From assembly GCF_019218745.1 (NCBI RefSeq), contig NZ_JAHUXA010000012.1, positions 1-64,000 on the forward strand: 64,000 bases of DNA. The letters are read 5' to 3'. Both the position numbers and the translations under genes were made by a program. Source of the stretch: Enterobacter sp. ENT03 (GTDB lineage: Bacteria > Pseudomonadota > Gammaproteobacteria > Enterobacterales > Enterobacteriaceae). The first letter of the stretch is position 1. Every line of letters starts with the position of its first letter. This document shows, in pieces, positions 1 to 7,432 of the stretch. The notes beneath the pieces are model-generated. The model was not told where the DNA came from. It saw only the letters and a list, made by a program, of their open reading frames with translations, and ran no database searches.

Positions 1-195
1 GGATACATGGCAGAAAAGCGGTGTCTGCACTGGCATTATCAGGCAAGCAGCGTCAGGGTCAGGCGTGTGCTGTCTTACCTGAGGCTGGCAGAGGAAGTCA
101 TCCGGCATGAACCGGGGAAAGTGAGGCAGCTGAATATAGGTAACGAGATGAAAAGGCTGGGAAAAGAGTACAGTAATATGGTCATGGCAGCATGA
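1..195 (+). CDS. C-terminal fragment of an unidentified protein
   Basis: The frame is open to the left edge and ends with TGA at 193-195, so only the last 64 or so residues are visible. The fragment is basic and probably helical, with Trp/His/Tyr and Arg-rich stretches (LHWHYQASS, RVRRVLSYLR, NEMKRLGKEY). I do not recognise the family. It does not resemble the ANTAR C-terminus of NasR, which sits at this place upstream of nasF in Klebsiella oxytoca. A transposase or other accessory-gene tail is possible but unproven. The stop codon lies inside the palindrome at 173-204. Confidence 0.35.
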   Translation, partial: GYMAEKRCLHWHYQASSVRVRRVLSYLRLAEEVIRHEPGKVRQLNIGNEMKRLGKEYSNMVMAA

Positions 196-204
196 CCATA
201 TTAC
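173..204. repeat. 14-bp perfect inverted repeat over the stop codon of the first ORF
   Basis: The arms 173-186 and 191-204 are exact reverse complements around a 4-base loop. The 3' arm contains the TGA of the upstream ORF. There is no T-run after it, so it is not a classical intrinsic terminator. It could be an RNA-stabilising hairpin, a Rho-dependent end or a mobile-element end. Confidence 0.7.
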
Positions 205-211
205 CGGGGAT

Positions 212-345
212 CCCTCAGCCCCAAGGGAGAGGGAACAGATCGAGCGCGGGCTGGCCTTTCCCTCTTCTCCCAGGGGTTAGGGGACATATTGAGTGCGGGC
301 TGGCCTTTCTCCCTCTCCCTGGGGAGAGGGCCGGGGTGAGGGGAT
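212..345. repeat. GC-rich palindromic intergenic repeat
   Basis: Tracts such as CCCTCTCCCTGGGGAGAGGG form short palindromes. A direct repeat (GAGCGCGGGCTGGCCTTT at 242-259, GAGTGCGGGCTGGCCTTT at 291-308) recurs at 49-bp spacing. The pattern is that of the dispersed 'CCCTCACCCCGGCCCTCTCCC' type of enterobacterial intergenic repeat. No coding function is evident. Confidence 0.6.
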
Positions 346-352
346 TAAAACC

Positions 353-368
353 TGGCATCCCCCTTGCA
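353..368 (+). promoter_or_regulatory. Sigma54 (RpoN) promoter of the nas operon
   Basis: TGGCAT, five C residues and TTGCA match the -24/-12 consensus TGGCAC-N5-TTGCA, with the invariant GG at 354-355 and GC at 366-367. Transcription should start near 378-380, just before the leader hairpins. In K. oxytoca the nasF operon is sigma54/NtrC dependent, so expression under nitrogen limitation is expected. I did not resolve NtrC sites upstream, where the repeat lies. Confidence 0.85.
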
Positions 369-389
369 TTACTCTTACCACAACTTATT

Positions 390-441
390 AAACCGGCCCG
401 CCAATGGCGGCAGGCGGGTTTAGCGGATAAAGGCGTCCTGC
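390..441 (+). ncRNA. ANTAR-type two-hairpin leader RNA (NasR target)
   Basis: Hairpin 1 spans 390-421, with two internal mismatches and hexaloop AATGGC (403-408). Hairpin 2 pairs 423-428 with 435-441 (T439 bulged) and has hexaloop AAAGGC (429-434). Both loops carry A at position 1 and G at position 4, the signature of ANTAR-protein RNA targets. Hairpin 2 uses bases of the 5' arm of the following terminator, so the two folds are mutually exclusive. This is the antitermination design of the nasF leader: nitrate/nitrite-bound NasR stabilises the hairpin pair and transcription reads through. Confidence 0.85.
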
Positions 442-473
442 GGTGCGAAAGCACTGCCGGGCGCTTTTTTTTT
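433..473 (+). terminator. Leader (attenuator) terminator before nasF
   Basis: Arms 433-446 and 451-464 pair with one mismatch around a GAAA tetraloop, followed by nine T residues (465-473). It ends 15 bases before the nasF ATG and overlaps ANTAR hairpin 2, so it is the switchable element of the leader. Confidence 0.9.
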
Positions 474-488
474 GATTCAGGAGTGGTA

Positions 489-1748
489 ATGGCTGATCCG
501 ACCGTTTCTCTTTCCCGCCGACGCTTATTACAGGCCACCGCCGTGATGGGCGGCAGCCTGCTACTGCCGGGCATCATGCAGGCCGCGTTCGCGGCAGGCT
601 CCGACAAGCCGGAGCAGCAGACCGTGCGCGTGGGCTTTATTCCGCTCACCGACTGTGCACCGCTGGTGATCGCCGCCCTTAAAGGTTTCGATAAAAAATA
701 CGGCATTACGATTGTGCCGACCAAAGAGGCGAGCTGGGCGGCGGTGCGTGACAAACTCACCTCCGGCGAGCTGGACGCAGCACACGTGCTGTACGGGTTG
801 CTCTACGGGCTGGAGATGGGCATCGGCCCCAAACCGCAGGCGATGGCGAACCTGATGACGCTGAACCAGAACGGCCAGGCGATCACCCTGTCGGCGGATT
901 TACAGGAGAAGGGCATCCGCGATGCCGCCGGACTGAAAACCCTGATCGCTCAGAGCGCGCCGGGCAGCTACACCTTCGCCCACACCTTTCCGACCGGCAC
1001 CCATGCCATGTGGCTCTACTACTGGCTGGCCAACGCCGGGATCAACCCCTTTGACGACATCCGCACCGTCGTAGTCCCGCCGCCGCAGATGGTGATGAAC
1101 ATGCGCATCGGCAACATGGTCGGATTTTGCGTCGGCGAGCCGTGGAACACCCGCGCCATTAACGATCGCATCGGCTTTACCGCCGCCACCTCGCAGGAGA
1201 TCTGGCCCGATCACCCGGAGAAAATTCTCGGAACCCGTCGCGCCTGGGTGGAGCAGAATCCGCACACTGCGCGGGCGCTGGTCGCGGCAGTGCTGGAGGC
1301 TGCCCGCTGGATCGACGCCTCACCGGAGAACAAACGCGAAACCGCGCGCATCCTCGCCCGTCGCGCCTGGCTTAATACCAAAGAACAATTCCTCACTGGC
1401 CGCCTGCTGGGAGAGTACGACAACGGCGCGGGCCGCCGCTGGCAGGACGCCCATGCCATCCGCTTCTTTAACGAGGGCCTGGTTAACTACCCCTGGCACT
1501 CCGACGGCATGTGGTTTTTAACCCAGTTCAAGCGCTGGGGATTGTTAAAAACCGCGCCGGATTACACCGCTGTCGCGGCACGCATCAACCGCACCGACGT
1601 CTTCCGCGATGCCGCCGCCCAGGTCGGCGGTATTTCACTGCCGTCCTCACCGCTGCGCACCAGCACGCTTATCGACGGCACCGTCTGGAACGGCACGGAT
1701 CCGCAAGGGTACGCCAGCCAGTTTGCCATTCAACGTAAAGGGGCATGA
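489..1748 (+). CDS. nasF: Nitrate/nitrite ABC transporter, periplasmic substrate-binding protein
   Basis: 419 residues. It binds nitrate or nitrite in the periplasm and delivers it to the NasE-NasD transporter. The N-terminus has a twin-arginine signal (SRRRLLQA) followed by a hydrophobic stretch and an AFA cleavage motif, so Tat export of a folded protein is likely. The body (VRVGFIPLTDCAPLVIA onward) is typical of the NrtA/SsuA-like binding-protein family. ATG at 489 is chosen because AGGAG lies at 479-483 and the signal peptide starts there; the frame is open further upstream, but only through the leader terminator. First gene of nasFEDCBA, controlled by the sigma54 promoter and ANTAR leader. 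Confidence 0.92.
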   Translation: MADPTVSLSRRRLLQATAVMGGSLLLPGIMQAAFAAGSDKPEQQTVRVGFIPLTDCAPLVIAALKGFDKKYGITIVPTKEASWAAVRDKLTSGELDAAHVLYGLLYGLEMGIGPKPQAMANLMTLNQNGQAITLSADLQEKGIRDAAGLKTLIAQSAPGSYTFAHTFPTGTHAMWLYYWLANAGINPFDDIRTVVVPPPQMVMNMRIGNMVGFCVGEPWNTRAINDRIGFTAATSQEIWPDHPEKILGTRRAWVEQNPHTARALVAAVLEAARWIDASPENKRETARILARRAWLNTKEQFLTGRLLGEYDNGAGRRWQDAHAIRFFNEGLVNYPWHSDGMWFLTQFKRWGLLKTAPDYTAVAARINRTDVFRDAAAQVGGISLPSSPLRTSTLIDGTVWNGTDPQGYASQFAIQRKGA

Positions 1749-1749
1749 C

Positions 1750-2631
1750 ATGACACTCCCGCAGAAAAAAACCATCGTTAACCCGGAAGTCCCTCAGGGG
1801 GAAGTGATCCTCCTGCCGCCAGTGCAGGTTCGCCGCCGCCCGTCGCGCTTCAGTCGCCAGCTGCGCGACGTCGTGCAGCGCGTGGTCCCCGCTATCCTCG
1901 GGCTGGGGCTGCTGGTGATAGCCTGGCAACTGGCCGCCATCAACAGCAAAGGCTTCCCGACGCCGCTCTCGACGCTGGACTCCGCCCTGACGCTCTTTGC
2001 CGATCCGTTTTACAACGACGGGCCGAACGACATGGGTATCGGCTGGAACGTGCTGGCCTCCCTGCAACGCGTGGCGATTGGCTTTGGGCTGGCGGCGCTG
2101 GTCGGCATCCCGCTTGGTTTTTTAATTGGCCGCTTTGTCTTTATCTCGCGCATGTTCACGCCGCTGATCGCGCTACTGCGCCCGGTCAGCCCGCTCGCCT
2201 GGCTGCCGATTGGCCTGCTGCTGTTTCAGAAAGCAGAACCGGCTTCAAGCTGGACCATTTTTATCTGCTCCATCTGGCCGATGGTGATTAACACCGCCGA
2301 AGGGGTGAAGCGTATTCCTGCGGACTATCTCAACGTCGCCCGCGTGTTACAGCTCTCTGAATGGACGGTGATGCGCCGCATCCTGTTCCCGGCGGTATTG
2401 CCCGCGGTGCTGACCGGCGTGCGGCTCTCCATTGGCATTGCGTGGCTGGTGATCGTCGCTGCCGAAATGCTCACCGGCGGCGTGGGCATCGGCTTCTGGA
2501 TCTGGAACGAGTGGAACAACCTCAATGTAGAAAACATTCTCATCGCCATCGTCATCATCGGCGTCGTTGGCCTGCTGCTGGAGCAGGGCCTGATGCTCAT
2601 CGCCCGCCGTTTCAGCTGGCAGGATAAATAA
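1750..2631 (+). CDS. nasE: Nitrate/nitrite ABC transporter, permease
   Basis: 293 residues. Integral membrane permease of the BPD_transp_1/NrtB type, with a hydrophobic segment after about residue 45 and several more helices. The usual cytoplasmic coupling region is present (VARVLQLSEWTVMRRILFPA). ATG at 1750 starts two bases after the nasF stop, so translation is probably coupled. An upstream extension of the frame overlaps nasF and is not expected to be used. It forms the channel with ATPase NasD and receives substrate from NasF. Confidence 0.92.
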   Translation: MTLPQKKTIVNPEVPQGEVILLPPVQVRRRPSRFSRQLRDVVQRVVPAILGLGLLVIAWQLAAINSKGFPTPLSTLDSALTLFADPFYNDGPNDMGIGWNVLASLQRVAIGFGLAALVGIPLGFLIGRFVFISRMFTPLIALLRPVSPLAWLPIGLLLFQKAEPASSWTIFICSIWPMVINTAEGVKRIPADYLNVARVLQLSEWTVMRRILFPAVLPAVLTGVRLSIGIAWLVIVAAEMLTGGVGIGFWIWNEWNNLNVENILIAIVIIGVVGLLLEQGLMLIARRFSWQDK

Positions 2632-2641
2632 GGAGTCGCGT

Positions 2642-3430
2642 ATGAAACCCATTATTCAGGTGCAGGCCGTCAGTCAGCGTTTCTCCACCGCCAGCGGGGA
2701 GTTCCTCGCGCTGCAAAACGTCTCGTTTGATATTCATGAAGGGGAAACCGTCAGTCTGATCGGCCATTCCGGCTGCGGCAAATCGACGCTGCTTAATTTG
2801 ATTGCCGGCATCACGCTGCCCACCGAAGGCGGGCTGATCTGTGATAACCGGGAGATCGCCGGCCCCGGCCCGGAGCGCGCGGTGGTGTTCCAGAACCATT
2901 CGCTGCTGCCGTGGCTGAGCTGCTTTGACAACGTGGCGCTGGCGGTGGATCAGGTGTTTCGCCGCACCATGACGAAAGCGGAGCGCAAAGAATGGATTGA
3001 GCACAACCTGGCGCGCGTGCAGATGGGCCACGCGCTGCACAAACGCCCGGACGAGGTGTCCGGGGGCATGAAGCAGCGTGTCGGCATTGCCCGCGCGCTG
3101 GCGATGAAGCCGAAAGTGCTGCTGATGGATGAACCTTTTGGCGCGCTGGATGCGCTGACCCGCGCCCATTTGCAGGATACGGTGATGCAGATCCAGCAGT
3201 CGCTGAATACCACCATCGTGCTGATCACCCACGATGTGGATGAAGCGGTGCTGCTCTCGGATCGCGTGATGATGATGACCAACGGCCCGGCGGCAACGGT
3301 GGGAGAAGTGCTGGCGGTAAACCTGCCGCGTCCCCGTAACCGCGTGGCGCTGGCCGAAGAGAGCCGTTATCACCATCTGCGTCAGCAGATCCTGCATTTC
3401 CTCTATGAAAAGCAGCCGAAAGCGGCGTAA
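2642..3430 (+). CDS. nasD: Nitrate/nitrite ABC transporter, ATP-binding protein
   Basis: 262 residues. The Walker A motif GHSGCGKST is at residues 41-49, the ABC signature SGGMKQR near 140, and Walker B/catalytic Glu (LLMDEP) near 160-165, followed by a switch His (LITHDVDEA). It energises nitrate/nitrite uptake through NasE. AAGGAG (2630-2635) precedes ATG 2642, 10 bases after the nasE stop. The family includes NrtD/SsuB ATPases; the surrounding operon fixes the substrate. Confidence 0.93.
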   Translation: MKPIIQVQAVSQRFSTASGEFLALQNVSFDIHEGETVSLIGHSGCGKSTLLNLIAGITLPTEGGLICDNREIAGPGPERAVVFQNHSLLPWLSCFDNVALAVDQVFRRTMTKAERKEWIEHNLARVQMGHALHKRPDEVSGGMKQRVGIARALAMKPKVLLMDEPFGALDALTRAHLQDTVMQIQQSLNTTIVLITHDVDEAVLLSDRVMMMTNGPAATVGEVLAVNLPRPRNRVALAEESRYHHLRQQILHFLYEKQPKAA

Positions 3431-3439
3431 GGGGCAGCG

Positions 3440-6400
3440 ATGACGCGGCGACTGATCATCATTGGTAACGGCATGGCGGCGACCCGGCTGGCGCAGGCGC
3501 TTATCAGCCGCGCTGCGGCGCGCTTTGCCATCACAATAATTGGCGACGAACCATGCGCGGCTTATAACCGCATTCAGCTTTCCCCGGTGCTGAGCGGGGA
3601 AAAGCCCTTCGCCGATACGCGGCTGCTGCCTGCGGACTGGTACGACGCAAACCGCATTACCGTGCTCTGCGGCGAACGGGTGCTGGCGGTGGACCCTCAG
3701 GCGCGCAAGCTGCACACCAGCCAGCGGCAGCTTTCCTGGGACGAACTGGTGTTCGCCACCGGCTCGCAACCCTTTGTGCCGCCCATCCCCGGACACCACC
3801 TGCCGCACGTTTTCACCTTTCGCACGCTGGCGGATGTCAACGCCATGCTGGCAACGCGCGGGCCGGTGGTGGTGCTCGGCGGCGGCGTGCTGGGCGTCGA
3901 AGCCGCCGCGGCATTCGCCCGGCGTGGTGACAGTGTCACGTTAGCGCACCGCGCGGATCGCCTGATGGAACAACAACTGGATCGTCAGGCGGGCGAGCTG
4001 CTGGCAGCGCACCTGCGGGCGCGGGGTATCGTCTGCGAGCTGAACAGCGGCATCACCAGCATTAACGCCGCGTCGGTGACGCTGACTGACGGGCGCACTG
4101 TTCCGGCGTCTCGCGTGGTCATCGCCACCGGCGTGAAACCCAACACGTCGCTGGCGCAGGCCAGCGGCATTGCGTGCCAGCGCGGCATTGTGGTCGATCG
4201 CCAGCTACGCACGGCGCTGCCCGGTATCAGCGCCCTCGGCGAATGCTGCGAAATCGACGGCCAGACCTGGGGGCTGGTGGCCCCCTGTCTGCAACAGGCT
4301 GACGTGCTGGCCGCCCGACTGTGCGGCGAGCCGGGCGACGATTTTGCCTGGCACGACAGCGGCACGCGCTTAAAAGTCACCGGCATCGATCTGTTCAGCG
4401 CCGGTGTGGTGACTGCCGGAGCAGAGGATCAGAGCTGGCACAGCTTCGATCCGCTGTCCGGGCATTACCGTCGTCTGCTGATCCGCGACGGCCGCCTCGC
4501 GGGGGTGCTGCTGATGGGCGACTGCCGGAGCGCGGCAACCCTTACCGAACGTCTTGCCACCTCACAACCTGCCAGCCCTGACTGGCTCTTTGACCGCTTC
4601 ACAACCCGGCCCCAGGCTGAAGGACAACAGACAATGACGAAACCAACGCTGGTAGTGGCAGGACATGGCATGGTCGGCCACCATTTTCTTGAACAGTGCG
4701 TGAGCCGCGATCTGCACCTGAAGTATCAGATCGTGGTGCTGTGCGAAGAGCGCTATGCCGCCTACGACCGCGTGCATTTATCGGAGTATTTTGCCGGGCG
4801 CAGCGCCGGATCCCTGTCGATGGTGACGGAGGATTTCTTTGCCCGTCACGGCATTGAATTACGGCTTGCCTGTCGGGTGGCGGAAATCGACCGTGAGCTG
4901 CGGGTGGTACGCGACGCCGCCGGGCATGAAACCCATTTCGACAAGCTGGTGCTGGCGACTGGCTCGTATCCTTTTGTGCCGCCGGTGCCAGGGCGCGATC
5001 TGCCGGGCTGCTTTGTCTATCGCACGCTTGACGATCTGGACCGCATTCGCGCCAAAGCCGCCACCGCCACGCGCGGTGTGGTGATCGGCGGTGGCCTGCT
5101 GGGGCTGGAAGCGGCAAACGCCCTGAAACAGCTCGGTCTGGAAACCCACGTGGTGGAATTTGCGCCGGGACTGATGGCGGTGCAACTGGATGCGCCGGGG
5201 GCGGAACTGCTGCGCAAGAAAATCACCGCGCTGGGCGTCGGCGTGCACACCAGTAAATCCACTACCGCGATTGTCGAAACCGCGGAGGGCATGGCGTTAC
5301 AGTTCGCCGACGGCGGGACGCTGGACACCGACATGGTGGTGTTCTCGGCGGGGATCCGTCCCCAGGATGCGCTGGCGCGCGGCTGCGATCTTCTGATCGG
5401 CGAGCGCGGCGGTATTTGCATCAATGATGCCTGCCAGACCAGTGACAGTGACATCTTCGCCATCGGGGAATGCGCGCTGTGGGAGGGGAAAATCTTCGGG
5501 CTGGTGGCCCCTGGCTATCAGATGGCGCGGGTGACTGCCGCACAGCTGGCGGGGGAGAACGCGGTTTTTACCGGCGCAGACATGAGCACCAAACTCAAGC
5601 TGCTGGGGGTGGACGTGGCGTCCTTTGGCGATGCGCAAGGCCGCACGCCGGAATGCCTCAGCTATCAATGGAACGACGGCGTTAACCAGACCTATAAAAA
5701 GATTGTCGTCAGCCACGACTGCAAAAGGCTGCTCGGCGGCGTGCTGGTGGGGGATGCCAGCGATTACGCCACCCTGTTACAGATGATGCAAAACGATCTG
5801 CCGCTGCCCGTGCAGCCGGAAAGCCTGATCTTACCGTCGCTCGCGGGCAGCCCGGCGAAAGCCCTCGGCGTCGCGGCGCTGCCGGAGCACGCGCAGATCT
5901 GCTCCTGCCATAACGTCAGCAAGGCGGATATTTGCCAGGCGGTCAGCGCCGGGGCGTCTGACATGGGGGCGATTAAACGCTGCACCAAAGCGGCGACCGG
6001 CTGCGGCGGCTGTAGCGCGCTGGTGAAACAGGTGATGGAATTTCAGCTCGCCGCCCAGGGCGTGGAGGTTAAAAAAGACATCTGCGAGCACTTCGCGTAT
6101 TCGCGTCAGGAGATCTACCACCTGGTGCGCGTTAACCATATTCATACCTTTGATCAACTGATTTCCCGCTACGGTCAGGGGCAGGGGTGCGAGATCTGCA
6201 AACCGCTGGTCGGCTCGGTGCTGGCGTCCTGCTGGAATGACTATTTGCGCAAGCCCGCCCATCTGCCGTTGCAGGATACCAATGACCGCTTCTTTGCCAA
6301 TATCCAGAAAGACGGCACCTATTCGGTGGTGCCGCGGATGCCCGCCGGGGAAGTGACCGCCGACGGACTGATCGCCGTCGGGCTGATCGCCAAAAAATAC

Positions 6401-7432
6401 CAGCTCTACAGCAAAGTCACCGGCGGGCAGCGTATCGATCTGTTTGGCGCGCAACTCGATCAACTGCCCGCCATCTGGCGGGAACTGGCAGACGCCGGTT
6501 TTGAAACCGGGCACGCCTACGGCAAATCCCTGCGCACCGTGAAATCCTGCGTCGGCTCGACCTGGTGTCGTTATGGCGTACAGGATTCCACCGGGCTGGC
6601 GGTGAGGCTTGAGCACCGCTACAAGGGCCTGCGTGCGCCGCACAAAATCAAAATGGCGGTATCAGGCTGCACCCGCGAATGCGCCGAAGCGCAGAGTAAA
6701 GACATCGGCGTTATCGCCACCGAAAACGGCTGGAATCTGTATGTCTGCGGTAACGGCGGCATGAAACCGCGCCACGCGGATCTCTTTGCCAGCGATATGG
6801 ATGACGCCGCGCTGATCCGCACCGTTGATCGCCTGCTGATGTTCTACATCCGCACCGCCGACCGCTTACAGCGCACCAGCGTGTGGATGGATAACCTGGA
6901 GGGCGGCATCGACTATCTGCGGGCGGTGATCCTTGAGGATTCGCTAGGGCTGGGGGCAGAACTGGAGCTGGAGATGGCGCGTATCGTCGAGACGTACCAG
7001 TGCGAATGGCAGACGACGCTTAACGATCCGCAGCAGCTGGCACAGTTTACCACCTCCATTAATGGCCATGCCCCTTCCAGCGACAAACCCTGGCAGGCGA
7101 TTTGCGGCGTCGAGGAGATCCCGGAGCAGGCGGGCATCGGCGCGCGTATCGGCGAGCGGCAGATCGCGCTGTTCCGCTGCGGGCAGGCGGTGTATGCGCT
7201 GGACGATGTGGAGCCGGGCTGCGAGGCGAACGTGCTGTCACGCGGCCTGATCGGTGATGCGGCGGGCGAGCCGATTGTGATTTCGCCGCTCTATAAACAG
7301 CGCATCCGCCTGCGGGACGGGCGTGCGCCGGACAACGGCGAGCCGCTGGTTCGCGCCTGGCCGGTCAAAATCGAAGGCGGCAAAGTGTGGGTGGGCAATC
7401 AGGCCCTGCTGCTGCGCGCGGAGGCATCATGA
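3440..7432 (+). CDS. nasB: Fused NasC-NasB: electron-transfer flavoprotein plus assimilatory nitrite reductase
   Basis: 1330 residues in one uninterrupted frame. Residues 1-398 are a NasC-type FAD/NAD(P)H oxidoreductase (IIIGNGMAATRLA at the N-terminus, VVVLGGGVLGVEAA near 143) that would pass electrons to nitrate reductase NasA. Residues 399 onward are NasB: a second FAD/NAD(P)H module (LVVAGHGMVG, GVVIGGGLLGLEAA), two BFD-like Cys clusters (from C821; second near 880-930), and a sirohaem/4Fe-4S domain with C1037, C1043, C1077 and C1081. The last 110 or so residues are a NirD-like domain without Rieske Cys/His ligands. Nitrite is reduced to ammonium in the cytoplasm. In K. oxytoca nasC and nasB are separate. 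Here an internal ATG at 4634 has its own GAAGGA (4619-4624), so a 932-residue NasB could also be made alone. The ATGA stop/start overlaps nasA. Confidence 0.88.
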   Translation: MTRRLIIIGNGMAATRLAQALISRAAARFAITIIGDEPCAAYNRIQLSPVLSGEKPFADTRLLPADWYDANRITVLCGERVLAVDPQARKLHTSQRQLSWDELVFATGSQPFVPPIPGHHLPHVFTFRTLADVNAMLATRGPVVVLGGGVLGVEAAAAFARRGDSVTLAHRADRLMEQQLDRQAGELLAAHLRARGIVCELNSGITSINAASVTLTDGRTVPASRVVIATGVKPNTSLAQASGIACQRGIVVDRQLRTALPGISALGECCEIDGQTWGLVAPCLQQADVLAARLCGEPGDDFAWHDSGTRLKVTGIDLFSAGVVTAGAEDQSWHSFDPLSGHYRRLLIRDGRLAGVLLMGDCRSAATLTERLATSQPASPDWLFDRFTTRPQAEGQQTMTKPTLVVAGHGMVGHHFLEQCVSRDLHLKYQIVVLCEERYAAYDRVHLSEYFAGRSAGSLSMVTEDFFARHGIELRLACRVAEIDRELRVVRDAAGHETHFDKLVLATGSYPFVPPVPGRDLPGCFVYRTLDDLDRIRAKAATATRGVVIGGGLLGLEAANALKQLGLETHVVEFAPGLMAVQLDAPGAELLRKKITALGVGVHTSKSTTAIVETAEGMALQFADGGTLDTDMVVFSAGIRPQDALARGCDLLIGERGGICINDACQTSDSDIFAIGECALWEGKIFGLVAPGYQMARVTAAQLAGENAVFTGADMSTKLKLLGVDVASFGDAQGRTPECLSYQWNDGVNQTYKKIVVSHDCKRLLGGVLVGDASDYATLLQMMQNDLPLPVQPESLILPSLAGSPAKALGVAALPEHAQICSCHNVSKADICQAVSAGASDMGAIKRCTKAATGCGGCSALVKQVMEFQLAAQGVEVKKDICEHFAYSRQEIYHLVRVNHIHTFDQLISRYGQGQGCEICKPLVGSVLASCWNDYLRKPAHLPLQDTNDRFFANIQKDGTYSVVPRMPAGEVTADGLIAVGLIAKKYQLYSKVTGGQRIDLFGAQLDQLPAIWRELADAGFETGHAYGKSLRTVKSCVGSTWCRYGVQDSTGLAVRLEHRYKGLRAPHKIKMAVSGCTRECAEAQSKDIGVIATENGWNLYVCGNGGMKPRHADLFASDMDDAALIRTVDRLLMFYIRTADRLQRTSVWMDNLEGGIDYLRAVILEDSLGLGAELELEMARIVETYQCEWQTTLNDPQQLAQFTTSINGHAPSSDKPWQAICGVEEIPEQAGIGARIGERQIALFRCGQAVYALDDVEPGCEANVLSRGLIGDAAGEPIVISPLYKQRIRLRDGRAPDNGEPLVRAWPVKIEGGKVWVGNQALLLRAEAS

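Noticed and set aside
1-195. 3' end of nasR
   Set aside because: The fragment lacks the Ala-rich helical ANTAR pattern and does not resemble the NasR C-terminus.
192-488. 99-codon N-terminal extension of NasF
   Set aside because: It would be translated through a repeat and the leader terminator; the SD and Tat signal place the start at 489.
2612-3808. 398-codon minus-strand frame over nasD and the start of nasC
   Set aside because: Overlaps two clearly functional genes and is low-complexity His/Arg-rich, as antisense shadows are.
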